NCBI GenBank assembly: GCA_937926175.1
Contig: CALANV010000013.1
Coordinates: 124,001-188,000, forward strand
Direction of reading: 5' to 3'
DNA: 64,000 nucleotides
Origin: an uncultured Rhodospirillales bacterium
Lineage (GTDB): Bacteria; Pseudomonadota; Alphaproteobacteria; CACIAM-22H2
Shown here: positions 52,281 through 61,604 of the stretch, piece by piece
Numbering within the stretch: the stretch's first letter is position 1
Layout of the letters: every line of letters starts with the position of its first letter
Made by a program: the position numbers and the translations under genes
The notes under the pieces: model-generated
Told to the model about the DNA's origin: nothing
What the model saw: only the letters and a program-made list of their open reading frames with translations
Databases searched by the model: none

Positions 52281-52301
52281 GGCGCACCGGTTGCGCCTTT
52301 T
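52281..52301 (+). terminator. terminator after the dipeptidase gene
   Basis: GGCGCA (52281-52286) pairs with TGCGCC (52292-52297) around a 5-nt loop, followed by TTTT. An outer AACGGC / GCCGTT pair can extend it. It begins 3 bp after the stop codon, in the 45-bp convergent gap before the nitroreductase gene. Confidence 0.55.
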
Positions 52302-52323
52302 GCAGCCGTTCCCGGGCTCGGCC

Positions 52324-52923
52324 TCACACGATCTGGCAGACCTCGTCGAACTCGAAGCGCGGCCCGCGGGGCCGCAGGTGCGAGTGATCACCATAACCGA
52401 GGTTGCAGAGAAAGTTCGACTTGTATCGCCCGTCCGGAAAGAACGCGGCATCGACGCGCTCGTTGTCGAACCCGGACATCGGACCGCAGTCGAGCCCGAG
52501 CGCCCGCGCGGCAATGATCAGATAGGCGCCCTGCAAGCTGCCGTTGCGCAGGGCCGTCGTCATCGCGACGGCTGCCTTGTCGGGCCCGCTGAACGCCTGC
52601 GCTGCCTGCGGATTGTGCGGGCTGAGCCGCGGCAGATGCTCGTAGAAGCGCGTATCGTACGCTACGATCGCGCAAACCGGCGCCGCCATCGTCTGCGCCA
52701 CGTTGCCCGGATCGAGCGCCGGTCTGAGCCGCTCCTTCGCCGCGTCGGATTTGACAAAGACCACGCGCATCGGCAGGCAGTTGCCCGAGGTCGGGCCCCA
52801 CTTCGCAAGGGCATAAACCTGCCGCAGCAATTCATCCGGGACCAGCTTCGGCAGCCAGGCACGATGGGTGCGCGCATGCCGGAAGATCAGATCGAGTGCG
52901 TCATCCGACAGCTGCCGCATCAT
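52324..52923 (-). CDS. RutE-like nitroreductase family protein
   Basis: 199-residue flavin-dependent reductase closely resembling RutE (malonic semialdehyde reductase). Landmarks are THRAWLPKLVPDELLRQVYA, LAKWGPTSGNCLPMR, LQGAYLIIAARALGLDCGPM, SGFDNERVDAAFF and SNFLCNLGYGDHSHLRPRGP. No other rut pyrimidine-catabolism gene is present, so it may be a stand-alone FMN reductase for 3-oxo acids or nitro compounds. Convergent with the dipeptidase gene. Confidence 0.88.
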   Translation of the reverse strand: MMRQLSDDALDLIFRHARTHRAWLPKLVPDELLRQVYALAKWGPTSGNCLPMRVVFVKSDAAKERLRPALDPGNVAQTMAAPVCAIVAYDTRFYEHLPRLSPHNPQAAQAFSGPDKAAVAMTTALRNGSLQGAYLIIAARALGLDCGPMSGFDNERVDAAFFPDGRYKSNFLCNLGYGDHSHLRPRGPRFEFDEVCQIV

Positions 52924-52978
52924 TGCAACGCCAAAACAAGCTGATCCGGCCGCGGCCGGAGATCACCGCGGCCAAAGA

Positions 52979-54028
52979 TCACTTCGCGAGACTGGCCTCA
53001 AGACGCACGGTATCGGGCTCAAGGCGGGCGGTATCGAAAGCGCTGAGCTTGTTGCTTCGAATGATGCCGCGAACGTCGCGGACATAGTCCAGCTTGCGCT
53101 CCGAGTAGCGTGTCAGATAACGGGCCAGCTCGTATCCGTCGAGATCAACCCCCGCGGCGCGCATCTCCGCCCGACGTTTCCGAAACCCGGCATAGGCCCG
53201 ATGGGTATTGAGGTTGAGGGCATAGGCCTCGACCGCTGCGGCGAGGCTCGGGAACTCGCGGACCGAACCAGTCGTCGGATCGGTGTCGTCCTTGAATACC
53301 ATCTGCCCGAACATGGCATGGCCACGCTGGGCAACACGGCTCGTACCCCAACCCGTCTCAAGCGCCGCCTGCCCCAGCGCCAGGGCCGGAGGGATCACAT
53401 CGACACGGCGAAACAATTCGTCGAGATCGCCATCGTCGACGCCGTAGCGAGCCGCGAGCGCGGCGAGCCATTTCATATCCTCGGGTGCGACCGGCTCCGA
53501 CTCCTCGAGCTGGCGCCGGATCTCGAGCGCACGCATGCGATCCGACCGAATCCGCTCATTTTCGGCGAGCAGCAGCGGCAGCATCATCTTGATGAAAAGC
53601 GATTTGCGCAGCTCGATCGAATCGATGCTGGGAAGGTCCTGCGGCAGGCTCTGAAGGATCACGCGCGGCACGAAGCCGCCCGCATTCCGGACGGCATCCA
53701 GCGTGTACCCCTGCGCCACGAACTGTTCGTAAAGTGAAACGGCACTGATGATGGCCGGCTGCGGCACCGGTGCGGCAAGATTCGGAGTGGCGGTGACTGC
53801 CGCAACGACGCGCTCCGAAACCGCGGCGACACGCTGCGACGCTGCCACGACGCGTTCGGAGGCCGCTGCGACCCGCTCGGAAACAGTCTCGGAAACGCTC
53901 GGTGCCGTCGTTGGATTGGCCTCGATCCGCAACTGTGCCGGCCCAATGATCAAGGAGCCGGCGAGCGCGAGCATCGCGGCAGCGCTCCCCCCGGACCAAG
54001 CGCGTCGCCTTTGATCGGCCGCCGCCAT
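52979..54028 (-). CDS. Bax-like glucosaminidase domain protein
   Basis: 349 residues. An N-terminal hydrophobic signal anchor (AAAMLALAGSLIIGP) is followed by a low-complexity segment of four heptads, SERVAAA, SERVVAA, SQRVAAV and SERVVAA, at about residues 49-77. Then comes a Bax/FlgJ-type glucosaminidase domain with ALALGQAALETGWGTSRVAQ (catalytic Glu in ALETGWG), HAMFGQMVF and YALNLNTHRAYAGFRKRRAE. It probably acts on peptidoglycan in the periplasm. 43 bp downstream of nfuA. Confidence 0.87.
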   Translation of the reverse strand: MAAADQRRRAWSGGSAAAMLALAGSLIIGPAQLRIEANPTTAPSVSETVSERVAAASERVVAASQRVAAVSERVVAAVTATPNLAAPVPQPAIISAVSLYEQFVAQGYTLDAVRNAGGFVPRVILQSLPQDLPSIDSIELRKSLFIKMMLPLLLAENERIRSDRMRALEIRRQLEESEPVAPEDMKWLAALAARYGVDDGDLDELFRRVDVIPPALALGQAALETGWGTSRVAQRGHAMFGQMVFKDDTDPTTGSVREFPSLAAAVEAYALNLNTHRAYAGFRKRRAEMRAAGVDLDGYELARYLTRYSERKLDYVRDVRGIIRSNKLSAFDTARLEPDTVRLEASLAK

Positions 54029-54070
54029 GCGTCGGTCTGTTGAACCTGTGGAGACCTGACCGGACCGTCC

Positions 54071-54619
54071 TCAGGCGACGGCCCGAACCTCCACGACTTC
54101 GGGGATGTAATGCCGCAGCATGTTCTCGATCCCGGCCTTGAGGGTTGCGGTCGAACTCGGGCAGCCCGAGCAGGCGCCCTGCATATGCAGGTAGACGATG
54201 CCGTCCTCGAACCCGCGGAAGATGATATCGCCGCCGTCCTGGGCGACGGCCGGCCGCACACGCGTGTCGAGGAGTTCCTTGATTTGGGCGACGATCTCGT
54301 CCTCGTCGTCCGTGACCGCTTCAGGCTCGGCGCCCTCGGATATCACGGGACGTCCCGAGGTGAAGTGCTCCATGATGACGCCAAGGATCGACGGCTTCAG
54401 GACCTGCCATTCCTTGTCCGCCGTCTTGGTCACGGTGATGAAATCCGAGCCGAGAAAGACGCCGGCCACGCCCTCGATACCGAACAGCCGCTCGGCCAGC
54501 GGCGAGCGTTTGGCGCTCTCCGCGTTCGGGAAATCAGCCGTGCCCGATTCCATGACGACGCGTCCCGGAAGGAACTTCAGGGTCGCAGGATTGGGCGTCT
54601 GTTCGGTCTGAATGAACAT
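54071..54619 (-). CDS. nfuA: NfuA/NifU-like Fe-S carrier protein
   Basis: Fe-S cluster carrier/assembly protein of 182 residues. N-terminal Nfu-N domain (MFIQTEQTPNPATLKFLPGR; GVAGVFLGSDFITVTKT), a hinge, then the C-terminal NifU domain with AVAQDGGDIIFRGFEDG and the cluster-binding CxxC in MQGACSGCPSSTATL. Start ATG 54617-54619 is canonical; 12 further codons are open upstream. Divergent from the cyclase gene across a 165-bp AT-rich spacer. Confidence 0.96.
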   Translation of the reverse strand: MFIQTEQTPNPATLKFLPGRVVMESGTADFPNAESAKRSPLAERLFGIEGVAGVFLGSDFITVTKTADKEWQVLKPSILGVIMEHFTSGRPVISEGAEPEAVTDDEDEIVAQIKELLDTRVRPAVAQDGGDIIFRGFEDGIVYLHMQGACSGCPSSTATLKAGIENMLRHYIPEVVEVRAVA

Positions 54620-54784
54620 GGCGGAGGTCTCCTGCTCGTCGCAATTGACAGCCACGAGGCAGTAAATGGCTTGTTAAGGGATCGGCGTCAACCCCTCGCG
54701 GTCATGCCTGCGTATCATGATACCGCCAAGTGCGTTGCATTTTTTCGCGTTTACTAAAATAAGTTGTGCATATTAACCAAGAGC

Positions 54785-56086
54785 ATGCCGAAGGCCGACG
54801 CAAAGGCGTCCCGATCGCAACCGACTCGCGCGCCGACATCAGGGCCGAGTGAATGGTTTACGCCAGTCCGGTCCATCACGCGTGATCACCCACCGACTCT
54901 CTCCGAGAGAACGGTGGACGATGTCGCGCGCTGGCTGCTGGGACCGGCGCGCTTGATTCGGAGTCCCGCCGATCTCCTGGATCAATTGAGCTGGCGCATG
55001 CTGGCGGCAGGACTGCCGATCGCTCGCACGACCTTCCACATCGGCACCTTGCATCCGCAGTTCTTGGGCGTGTTCTGTCGCTGGCGGCGAGCAACCGGAC
55101 GGACCGACGAGGCGGCGATCGCCCATGGCGTGCGCGAAACCGATGCGTATCGCCGGAGCCCGCTGCGTGACGTGCTCGAACGCGCCGAGATATTTCGACA
55201 GCGACTCGATATCGACGAGACCGGCTTTGCGTTTCCGATCCTTGCCGAGTTGAGGGCGGAAGGGTTGAGCGACTATGTCGCGATGCCGCTCCGATTCTCG
55301 GACGGTCAGGTAGCTGCCGTCACCTGGTCCACCGATCGCCCGGGCGGCTTCAGCGACACCGAAACCGAACAGATCCGCAGCCTGCTACCGGTCCTCGAGC
55401 TTTTGATCGAGATCCAGGCGGTTCGGCGCATCGCCGCCAATCTTCTCGATGTCTATCTGGGGCATCAAACCGGTCAGCGGGTCTTGAGCGGCGCCGTGAC
55501 CCGCGGCACGGGCGAGACAATTCGCGCGGTGCTGCTGTACACCGACTTGCGGGGATTCACGAATCTGTCGGACCGTCTGCCGGCCGAAGAGGTGATCGTG
55601 ATACTCAATGCCTATTTCGAAAGGGTGGTCGGCGCGATTCACGCACAGAACGGCGAGGTCCTGAAGTTCATCGGCGACGGCCTGCTCGCCATTTTTCCGA
55701 TCGAGGATGCGGCCTTCGCGTTCAATGCCGCACGCCGCGGTCTCGATGCCGCCGTCACCGCGTTCGCGTCGCTGTGCGACTTCAACGAAACCCGGCAGCC
55801 GCGGGAGATACTGCGTATGGCAGCCGCCCTGCATGTCGGTGACATCGTCTACGGCAACATCGGCGGCGAAGATCGTCTGGACTTTACAGCCATCGGCCCG
55901 GCGGTGAACCTCGTCAGCCGCCTGCATCAGCAGTCGAAACGGCTGGACCGTTCGCTCCTGATGACCCGCGAGTTCGCGGATGTCTGCGAACGGCCGCTCG
56001 TGTCGCTCGGCTGGCATCCGCTGCGCGGCCTGAGCGAACCCCGGGAAGTGCTGACCCTCGCCGACTGGGACGACCCGCTCAGGTGA
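54785..56086 (+). CDS. class III adenylate cyclase with GAF-like N-terminal region
   Basis: 433 residues. The N-terminal 230 residues resemble a GAF-type sensory domain found with such cyclases (WRMLAAGLPIARTTFHIGTL, DYVAMPLRFSDGQVAAVTWS). The C-terminal catalytic domain has metal-binding Asp254 in LLYTDLRGFTNLSD and Asp298 in LKFIGDGLLAIF. The preceding Lys and the Asp in RLDFTAIGPAVNLVSRL specify ATP rather than GTP. No transmembrane segment. A TTG start at 54764 would add 7 residues; the ATG at 54785 has AAGAG close by. The spacer to nfuA is AT-rich (TTTACTAAAATAAG) and likely carries both promoters. Ends overlap usp by 8 bp, convergent. Confidence 0.87.
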   Translation: MPKADAKASRSQPTRAPTSGPSEWFTPVRSITRDHPPTLSERTVDDVARWLLGPARLIRSPADLLDQLSWRMLAAGLPIARTTFHIGTLHPQFLGVFCRWRRATGRTDEAAIAHGVRETDAYRRSPLRDVLERAEIFRQRLDIDETGFAFPILAELRAEGLSDYVAMPLRFSDGQVAAVTWSTDRPGGFSDTETEQIRSLLPVLELLIEIQAVRRIAANLLDVYLGHQTGQRVLSGAVTRGTGETIRAVLLYTDLRGFTNLSDRLPAEEVIVILNAYFERVVGAIHAQNGEVLKFIGDGLLAIFPIEDAAFAFNAARRGLDAAVTAFASLCDFNETRQPREILRMAAALHVGDIVYGNIGGEDRLDFTAIGPAVNLVSRLHQQSKRLDRSLLMTREFADVCERPLVSLGWHPLRGLSEPREVLTLADWDDPLR

Positions 56087-56558
56087 GGGCGTCGACCTCT
56101 TCGTCGGTCAGCGATCCCGGCACGATCGTCAGGGGAATGTGAAGCTTGCCGGAAAACTTGCCGGTCAACGCTGTAACCAGAGGCCCGGGACCGCCGGGAC
56201 CGGTATCCGCGCCGAGCACGAGGATCGAGATGCTCGGCTCCTCGTCGATGAGGCGCAGCAGCTCTTCGCGGACATTGCCTTCGCGGACATAGAGAATCGG
56301 CATGTCGCCGGAGAGTTCCTGCACCATCGCAGAAAGTTCCTGCAGGCGATGCTCGGCCTCGGCGCGCCGTTCCTCGCGCATGATCTCGCCGACGCCCAGC
56401 CACTCGGCCTCGGCCGGTTCGGTCACGTAGAGCATGGCGACGCGCCCGCCCGTGGTCCGCGCCCGACGTGCGGCAAACCGGAGCGCGACCTTGAGTTCCG
56501 GGCTGTCATCCACGACAACCAGGAACACGCGCTGCGCTTGTTTCTGACGCTCGCCCAT
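56079..56558 (-). CDS. universal stress protein (UspA family)
   Basis: 159-residue single-domain Usp. N-terminal FLVVVDDSPELKVALRFAAR and the nucleotide-binding signature GxnGxnGG-like region (VLGADTGPGGPGPLVTALTG, then GKLHIPLTIVPG) are present, so ATP binding is plausible. The central part has a long Glu/Arg helix (GEIMREERRAEAEHRLQEL). 21 bp behind a TIGR02186 gene on the same strand and probably in its operon. Confidence 0.85.
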   Translation of the reverse strand: MGERQKQAQRVFLVVVDDSPELKVALRFAARRARTTGGRVAMLYVTEPAEAEWLGVGEIMREERRAEAEHRLQELSAMVQELSGDMPILYVREGNVREELLRLIDEEPSISILVLGADTGPGGPGPLVTALTGKFSGKLHIPLTIVPGSLTDEEVDALT

Positions 56559-56579
56559 TCCGACCTGCCCGTTCCAGCC

Positions 56580-57317
56580 TCAAACCTTGCGCGAGATCGC
56601 GCTGGCGGCCCAGCCGGCAAAGACTGCCAGCAGGATGGCCGTCAATCCATACACCGCCGAGTGCTGATGGGCAAAAACGAACACTTCGGCGCCGATACCC
56701 GTCTTGCTGACGAACATCGGCGTCGTCTGTGCCGCCACCACCTGATTGTCGCGCACGAGGAGGACCTCGGCCGTATACGATCCGGGTGGCACGTTGGGCG
56801 GCAGATAGATGCGCGTGCGGAATAGACGGGGGCCCAGGAACGAAACACGCCCGACCTCGGTCGAGTAGAATTCCTGCGCCTGCTTGTTGCGCACCAGTCC
56901 GGCACGAAACTCGGCCAGCCGTTCGGGATCGAGGCTGCGCTGGGGCACAATTCGAAGCTGATCCACGCCGATCTGATGACGCGCCCGCAGCGCGGGCGTC
57001 GTGATTTCATCGAGCGGCCGGCTGGCCGCGAGCCGATAGAATGACGGCGCACCCGTGAACGTGACCTGTTCGCGGTTCACCCAGATTCCGGCGATGCGCG
57101 CCTTGCGGCGGACGATCGTGGGGCTCTCCGGGCCGCGCAGGATGACGATGACGTCGCCCTCACCTTCGGTCGCGCCGAACAGCAGAACGTCGGTACCGGC
57201 GAAGCCGGTGGTGATCGCGATCAGATGTTCCGAAAGATCGGCGACGAGCGGCTGCGCGCGCAAATCGGCACTTGCAAGTCCGAGAAACGCCAGGACAAGG
57301 GCGAGGACGCGTCTCAT
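56580..57317 (-). CDS. TIGR02186 family membrane protein
   Basis: 245 residues of the alphaproteobacterial TIGR02186 family. N-terminal signal peptide (RVLALVLAFLGLASADLRA), a periplasmic domain with LSEHLIAITTGFAGTDVLLF and GPRLFRTRIYLPPNVPPGSY, and one C-terminal transmembrane helix (VYGLTAILLAVFAGWAASAI). It overlaps the TauE/SafE gene by 4 bp. The recurrent pairing suggests an accessory part of that exporter, but no function is established. Confidence 0.87.
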   Translation of the reverse strand: MRRVLALVLAFLGLASADLRAQPLVADLSEHLIAITTGFAGTDVLLFGATEGEGDVIVILRGPESPTIVRRKARIAGIWVNREQVTFTGAPSFYRLAASRPLDEITTPALRARHQIGVDQLRIVPQRSLDPERLAEFRAGLVRNKQAQEFYSTEVGRVSFLGPRLFRTRIYLPPNVPPGSYTAEVLLVRDNQVVAAQTTPMFVSKTGIGAEVFVFAHQHSAVYGLTAILLAVFAGWAASAISRKV

Positions 57318-58258
57318 TGGCCGGCCGAGGAACTGATGCTTTCGTTCCTCGTCTCGATCGAGAACAGGTCCTCGGGCGGCGCGACGAGATCGTAGGCGAG
57401 CTGCCCCGCGACGCCGAGAACCAGAACCGCCAGCAGAACCCGCATCTGTTCGGCGCGCAGCTTAGCGCCGAGCCGTGCGCCCAGCGGCGCGGCGACGACG
57501 CTGCCGATCATCAACACCACCGCCAGGACGATGTCGACCGTCTGGTTGGCGTAGCTCTGGAGGAACGTGACGTTCGCCGCGACGAAAATGATCTGGAACT
57601 GCGACGTCCCGACCACCACCGACGACGGCATGCCGAGGACGTAGATCATCGCCGGCACGAGCATGAACCCGCCGCCGACCCCCATGATGCCCGACAACGC
57701 CCCGACGCCGAAACCGATGCCGGCAGGAACCAGCGCGCTGATGTAAAGCCGCGAGCGCGGAAACCGCATCTTGAGCGGCAGGCCGTGGATCCACATGTGG
57801 TGGTGCAGCTTGCTGCGCGTGACGCCGGCCATGCGCGCACGCCGCTGCCAGGCCCGCAACGATTCGACCAGCATCAGGATGCCGATCGTGCCGAGAAGCA
57901 GCACGTAGGACAGCGCGACGACGAGGTCGATCTGGCCGATGCGCCGCAACAGCGCGAAAAGGCCGACGCTGGCGGCGGATCCGACGAAGCCGCCGAGGAG
58001 CAGGATCGCCCCCATGCGGAAGTCGACGCCGCGGCGCCGCAGGCCGGAGAGCACGCCGGAAACTGACGGCGCGATCACCGTATTGGCACCGGTCGCGGCG
58101 GCCACTGCGGGGGGAACGCCGAGGAAGATCAGCAGCGGCGTAACTAGGAAACCGCCGCCCACCCCGAACAGACCCGAGAGAAACCCGATCGCAGCACCGA
58201 GGCCTATCAATACGAAAACGTCGAGTGAAACTTCGGCGACAGGGAGATAGACGTGCAT
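57314..58258 (-). CDS. TauE/SafE (TSUP) family membrane transporter
   Basis: 314 residues with about eight transmembrane helices. Two related halves are visible: VLIGLGAAIGFLSGLFGVGG near the N-terminus and GIGFGVGALSGIMGVGGGFM later, both with the GxGGG-type TSUP motif. The family exports sulfite or other small organosulfur anions. No Shine-Dalgarno site is seen before the ATG at 58258, which follows a run of eight As. Operon with TIGR02186 and usp. Confidence 0.9.
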   Translation of the reverse strand: MHVYLPVAEVSLDVFVLIGLGAAIGFLSGLFGVGGGFLVTPLLIFLGVPPAVAAATGANTVIAPSVSGVLSGLRRRGVDFRMGAILLLGGFVGSAASVGLFALLRRIGQIDLVVALSYVLLLGTIGILMLVESLRAWQRRARMAGVTRSKLHHHMWIHGLPLKMRFPRSRLYISALVPAGIGFGVGALSGIMGVGGGFMLVPAMIYVLGMPSSVVVGTSQFQIIFVAANVTFLQSYANQTVDIVLAVVLMIGSVVAAPLGARLGAKLRAEQMRVLLAVLVLGVAGQLAYDLVAPPEDLFSIETRNESISSSAGQ

Positions 58259-58689
58259 GTCGCGTGTTTTTTTTAGATGCTTTTCGTCCGACCCGGATCG
58301 TGGCGGCCCCGCGACGATCCGTCAGGGACCAGCGGACGCCGCCCGCGACCGTCGGCTTCCATACGGACAGCCCCGACGACTTGATCCCCTGCCGACCTGA
58401 CCAGACCGGACACCGTTTCCCCCACGCTCATCGTGCACCGGCCCCGTCGGCCCGCCCGTCGGAGTACGTGACCGCCGTCGAATCGGCATCGCACCGAGGA
58501 CCATCCGAAGTCCCTCATGCCGAAACGACGGCTGTCGGACGCAGTCTATTCCCGCCGTGCAGCGCCGCCGCGACGTCCGTCAGTCGTCGGCCGTCCGGCA
58601 CACAGCGCTAAATCACTTTGCGCCCGCGGCCCAGATCTCTGCAAGAGAATACCGCGGCCTTACGACGATTTGCTTAACGTCGGCCCGTC
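58259..58689. other. 431-bp spacer between trpS and the TSUP operon
   Basis: No gene recognised. Open frames exist (for example minus 58273-58518, plus 58517-58792) but show Arg/Ala/Pro-rich shadow composition. A T8 tract (58268-58275) lies just upstream of the transporter gene. The promoter of the leftward TSUP-TIGR02186-usp operon must be here, but no clear -35/-10 pair stands out. It could contain a decayed gene; evidence is lacking. Confidence 0.45.
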
Positions 58690-59688
58690 CTATGGCCGGA
58701 GCAGGCCGACGATGTCCCGAATGCGACGGAGATTGTCCTCGGCGATGGCATTCGCCCGTTCGGCGCCCGCACGCAGGATGGAGTCGACATAGCCGGGATC
58801 CGCCATCAGGCGCTTCATCTCGGCCCCGATCGGCCCCATCACGGCAACGGCAGCATCGGCCAGCGCCGCCTTGAACGTGGAGAACTGGGCGCCCGCGAAC
58901 TGCCGGACCGTTTCCTCGAGTGTCTGGTCGGTAAGTGCGGCATAGATGCCGAGCAGATTTTCGGCTTCGGGCCGGCCCGCAAGCCCGCCCGGCTCGTCCG
59001 GCAGAAGGTGCGGGTCGGTCTTCGCCTTCTTGATCTTGTCGGCAATCGTCGCCGCGTCGTCCGAAAGGTTGATGCGCGAATAGTCCGACGCATCGGACTT
59101 GCTCATCTTCTTGGTACCGTCCCGCAGCGACATGACCCGGGTCGCCGTCCCGAAGATCTGCGGCTCGGGCAGCGGGAAGAACTCGACCCCGTAACGCCGG
59201 TTGAAGGCGCCGGCGATGTCGCGGGCAAGCTCCAGATGCTGCTTCTGGTCCTCGCCGACCGGGACATGAGTCGCCCGATACAGCAGGATGTCCGCCGCCA
59301 TGAGAACCGGGTAGGCGTAGAGGCCGAGTCCGGCGTTCTCGCGCTGCTTGCCGGCCTTTTCCTTGAACTGCGTCATCCGGTTCAGCCAGCCGAGCGGGGT
59401 GATGCAGCCGAGCAACCAGGCGAGCTCCGTATGGCCGGGCACCATCGACTGGTTGAAGATGATGCAGGATTTCGGGTCGATGCCAGACGCGATATAGGCG
59501 GCCGTCACCTCGCGCGTATGCGCACGCAGCTGCACCGGATCCTGGGGAACGGTGAGGGCGTGCAGATCGACGACACAAAAGATGCACTCGAAATCCCGCT
59601 GCAGCTTGACCCAGTTGCGGATCGCGCCGAGATAGTTGCCGAGGTGCAGATTGCCGGTGGGCTGGATACCCGAGAAAATGCGATTCAT
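58690..59688 (-). CDS. trpS: tryptophanyl-tRNA synthetase
   Basis: Class I aminoacyl-tRNA synthetase charging tRNA-Trp. 332 residues. The HIGH-like motif is in FSGIQPTGNLHLGNYLGAIR, and the KMSKS motif is TKKMSKSDASDYSRI. SGIDPKSCIIFNQSMVPGHT and GLYAYPVLMAADILLYRATH are typical. The start ATG follows the murJ stop by about 100 bp. Second in a leftward murJ-trpS pair conserved near glnD in this group. Confidence 0.97.
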   Translation of the reverse strand: MNRIFSGIQPTGNLHLGNYLGAIRNWVKLQRDFECIFCVVDLHALTVPQDPVQLRAHTREVTAAYIASGIDPKSCIIFNQSMVPGHTELAWLLGCITPLGWLNRMTQFKEKAGKQRENAGLGLYAYPVLMAADILLYRATHVPVGEDQKQHLELARDIAGAFNRRYGVEFFPLPEPQIFGTATRVMSLRDGTKKMSKSDASDYSRINLSDDAATIADKIKKAKTDPHLLPDEPGGLAGRPEAENLLGIYAALTDQTLEETVRQFAGAQFSTFKAALADAAVAVMGPIGAEMKRLMADPGYVDSILRAGAERANAIAEDNLRRIRDIVGLLRP

Positions 59689-59787
59689 TGGTGTGTTCCG
59701 GACGCAGCGGCCGGTGTTATGGCCGCTCCGGCGCGCCCGGTCAACCCGAGGCGCGCCACAGTGCCGGGCGACGTCGGCCGACGCTCC

Positions 59788-61332
59788 TTAACTTCTCCGG
59801 AACAACCGGCGCACCTCCTCGAGGTCGGCAGCCCGGACGACCAGCGCCGTTGCCGCATACGTCGCGAGCCCGAGCAGAATTAGCGCAGCGAGCGCCGACG
59901 ACCGCCGGACCGTCCCGGCGGCGAGCCATGGCTCGAAGGCCGGCAGCACCGCCCAAAGCACCAAGGCCATCAGTGCCGCCGCCAGCAGCACGCGCGGCGC
60001 CCGCCGACGCAAACGGCGGTCCGGCGCGAAGTAGCCGCGCCGGCGTAGGGCGGCGGCGAGCAGCCCGACATTGAGCCAGGCCGAGACGACCGTCGCGAGC
60101 GCAATTCCGACATGCGCGAAGAGCTGCATCGCGGCGAGCGCGACGACTGTATTCACCACGACGCATCCAACCGCGATCTTGACCGGCGTGCGCGTATCCT
60201 CCCGCGCATAGAAGCATGGCGTCAGGACCTTGATCAGGACATAGGCCGGCAATCCCAACGCATAGGCGGCGAGCGCGGCAGCCGTCGCGCCGACCTCGGC
60301 GCTGCCGAAGGCGCCGCGCTCGAACAGTACGGCGATGATCGGCCGATCGAGCACGATCAGGGCGGCGGCCGCGGGAAGCGTCAGCAGAAGCGCCGCCTCG
60401 AGCGCACGGTTCTGCGTCTCGACCGCCGCCGCGTGCTCGCTCTTGCGTATCTGGCGGGAAAGGACCGGCAGGATCGCGGTGCCAATCGCGATGCCGATGA
60501 CCGCGAGCGGAAGCTCGTAGATCCGGTCGGCGTAATAGAGAAACGAGACCGCGCCGGTCGGCAGCAGCGAAGCCAGCACGACGTCGATGAGCAGATTCAC
60601 CTGGACGACGCCGCTGCCGAGCGCCGCCGGCAGCATCAGGACCAGAAGGCGGCGGACCTCCGGCGTAAGGCGCGGGCGCGGCAGGGACAATCCCATGCCC
60701 GCACGCCCGCAGGCCCAGGCGAGCCAAACGAACTGCGCCACCCCCGCCGCGGCGACGCCCCAGGCCAACGCATGGCCGGCCGTTGGCAGGCGATGCACGA
60801 GGCCGATCAGCGCACCGATGAGGCAGAGATTAAGCAGGACCGGCGTGGCCGCCACCGCCGCGAACCGGTCGAGCGAGTTGAGCACGCCGCCCTGCAGCGA
60901 GACGAGCGAGATGAACAGGAGATAAGGAAAGGTGATCCGCGTGAATTCGACGGCCAGCCGGAATTTTTCGGGATCGCCGGCAAAGCCGGGCGCGGCCAGG
61001 GTGATGAACCACGGCATCCCGGCCTCGATCACGATCACGAGCACGACGAGAACGCCGAGCAGAACGGCCAGCGTATCTTCGGCGAAGAGGCGTGCAGCCG
61101 TGCGCCCGGCCGTCGCGATCTTGCCGGCAAACATCGGGACGAAGGCGGCGTTGAACGCCCCTTCTGCGAACAAGCGCCGAAAAAAATTGGGAAACTTGAA
61201 CGCGACGAAGAACGCGTCGGCGACCGGCCCCGCGCCCAGATATGCCGCGACGAGAACGTCCCGGACGAAGCCGAGAACGCGGCTGACCATGGTGTAGCCG
61301 CCGACGGTAGCGATGGAGCGGAAGAGAGCCAT
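59788..61332 (-). CDS. murJ: lipid II flippase MurJ
   Basis: Polytopic inner-membrane protein flipping lipid II for peptidoglycan synthesis. 514 residues with about 14 transmembrane helices. N-terminal MALFRSIATVGGYTMVSRVL and GFVRDVLVAAYLGAGPVADA, then FFRRLFAEGAFNAAFVPMFA with the functional Arg/Glu region, are typical. The motif PCFYAREDTRTPVK is also conserved. Divergent from a Spy-like gene across 272 bp with no other gene. Confidence 0.97.
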   Translation of the reverse strand: MALFRSIATVGGYTMVSRVLGFVRDVLVAAYLGAGPVADAFFVAFKFPNFFRRLFAEGAFNAAFVPMFAGKIATAGRTAARLFAEDTLAVLLGVLVVLVIVIEAGMPWFITLAAPGFAGDPEKFRLAVEFTRITFPYLLFISLVSLQGGVLNSLDRFAAVAATPVLLNLCLIGALIGLVHRLPTAGHALAWGVAAAGVAQFVWLAWACGRAGMGLSLPRPRLTPEVRRLLVLMLPAALGSGVVQVNLLIDVVLASLLPTGAVSFLYYADRIYELPLAVIGIAIGTAILPVLSRQIRKSEHAAAVETQNRALEAALLLTLPAAAALIVLDRPIIAVLFERGAFGSAEVGATAAALAAYALGLPAYVLIKVLTPCFYAREDTRTPVKIAVGCVVVNTVVALAAMQLFAHVGIALATVVSAWLNVGLLAAALRRRGYFAPDRRLRRRAPRVLLAAALMALVLWAVLPAFEPWLAAGTVRRSSALAALILLGLATYAATALVVRAADLEEVRRLFRRS

Positions 61333-61604
61333 TGACGCGCGTCAAAAGATGGACGGGCCCTTGCGCCCGCTCGGCCTTCGCCCGGATACAAGGCGCTTCT
61401 CGAGACGGCGCCATACCTACCCCATCGGCGGGACGAAAAGAAGGCGTCCGGACGACCGCTTCTGCGGCGCGTCGGAATGTGTTACAGGACTGCCGCTGCG
61501 GCCGGCGAACAAAACACCGTGCCGGACCGGACGTCGCCCGGAACCGATACGACAGACCTGCCGATCCTCTGGCCGCAGCCGATCCGTCCAACAGGAGGAC
61601 CGAC

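Noticed and set aside
58273..58792. Small open frames in the trpS-TSUP spacer
   Set aside because: Composition matches random high-GC frames and no ribosome site or family feature was found.
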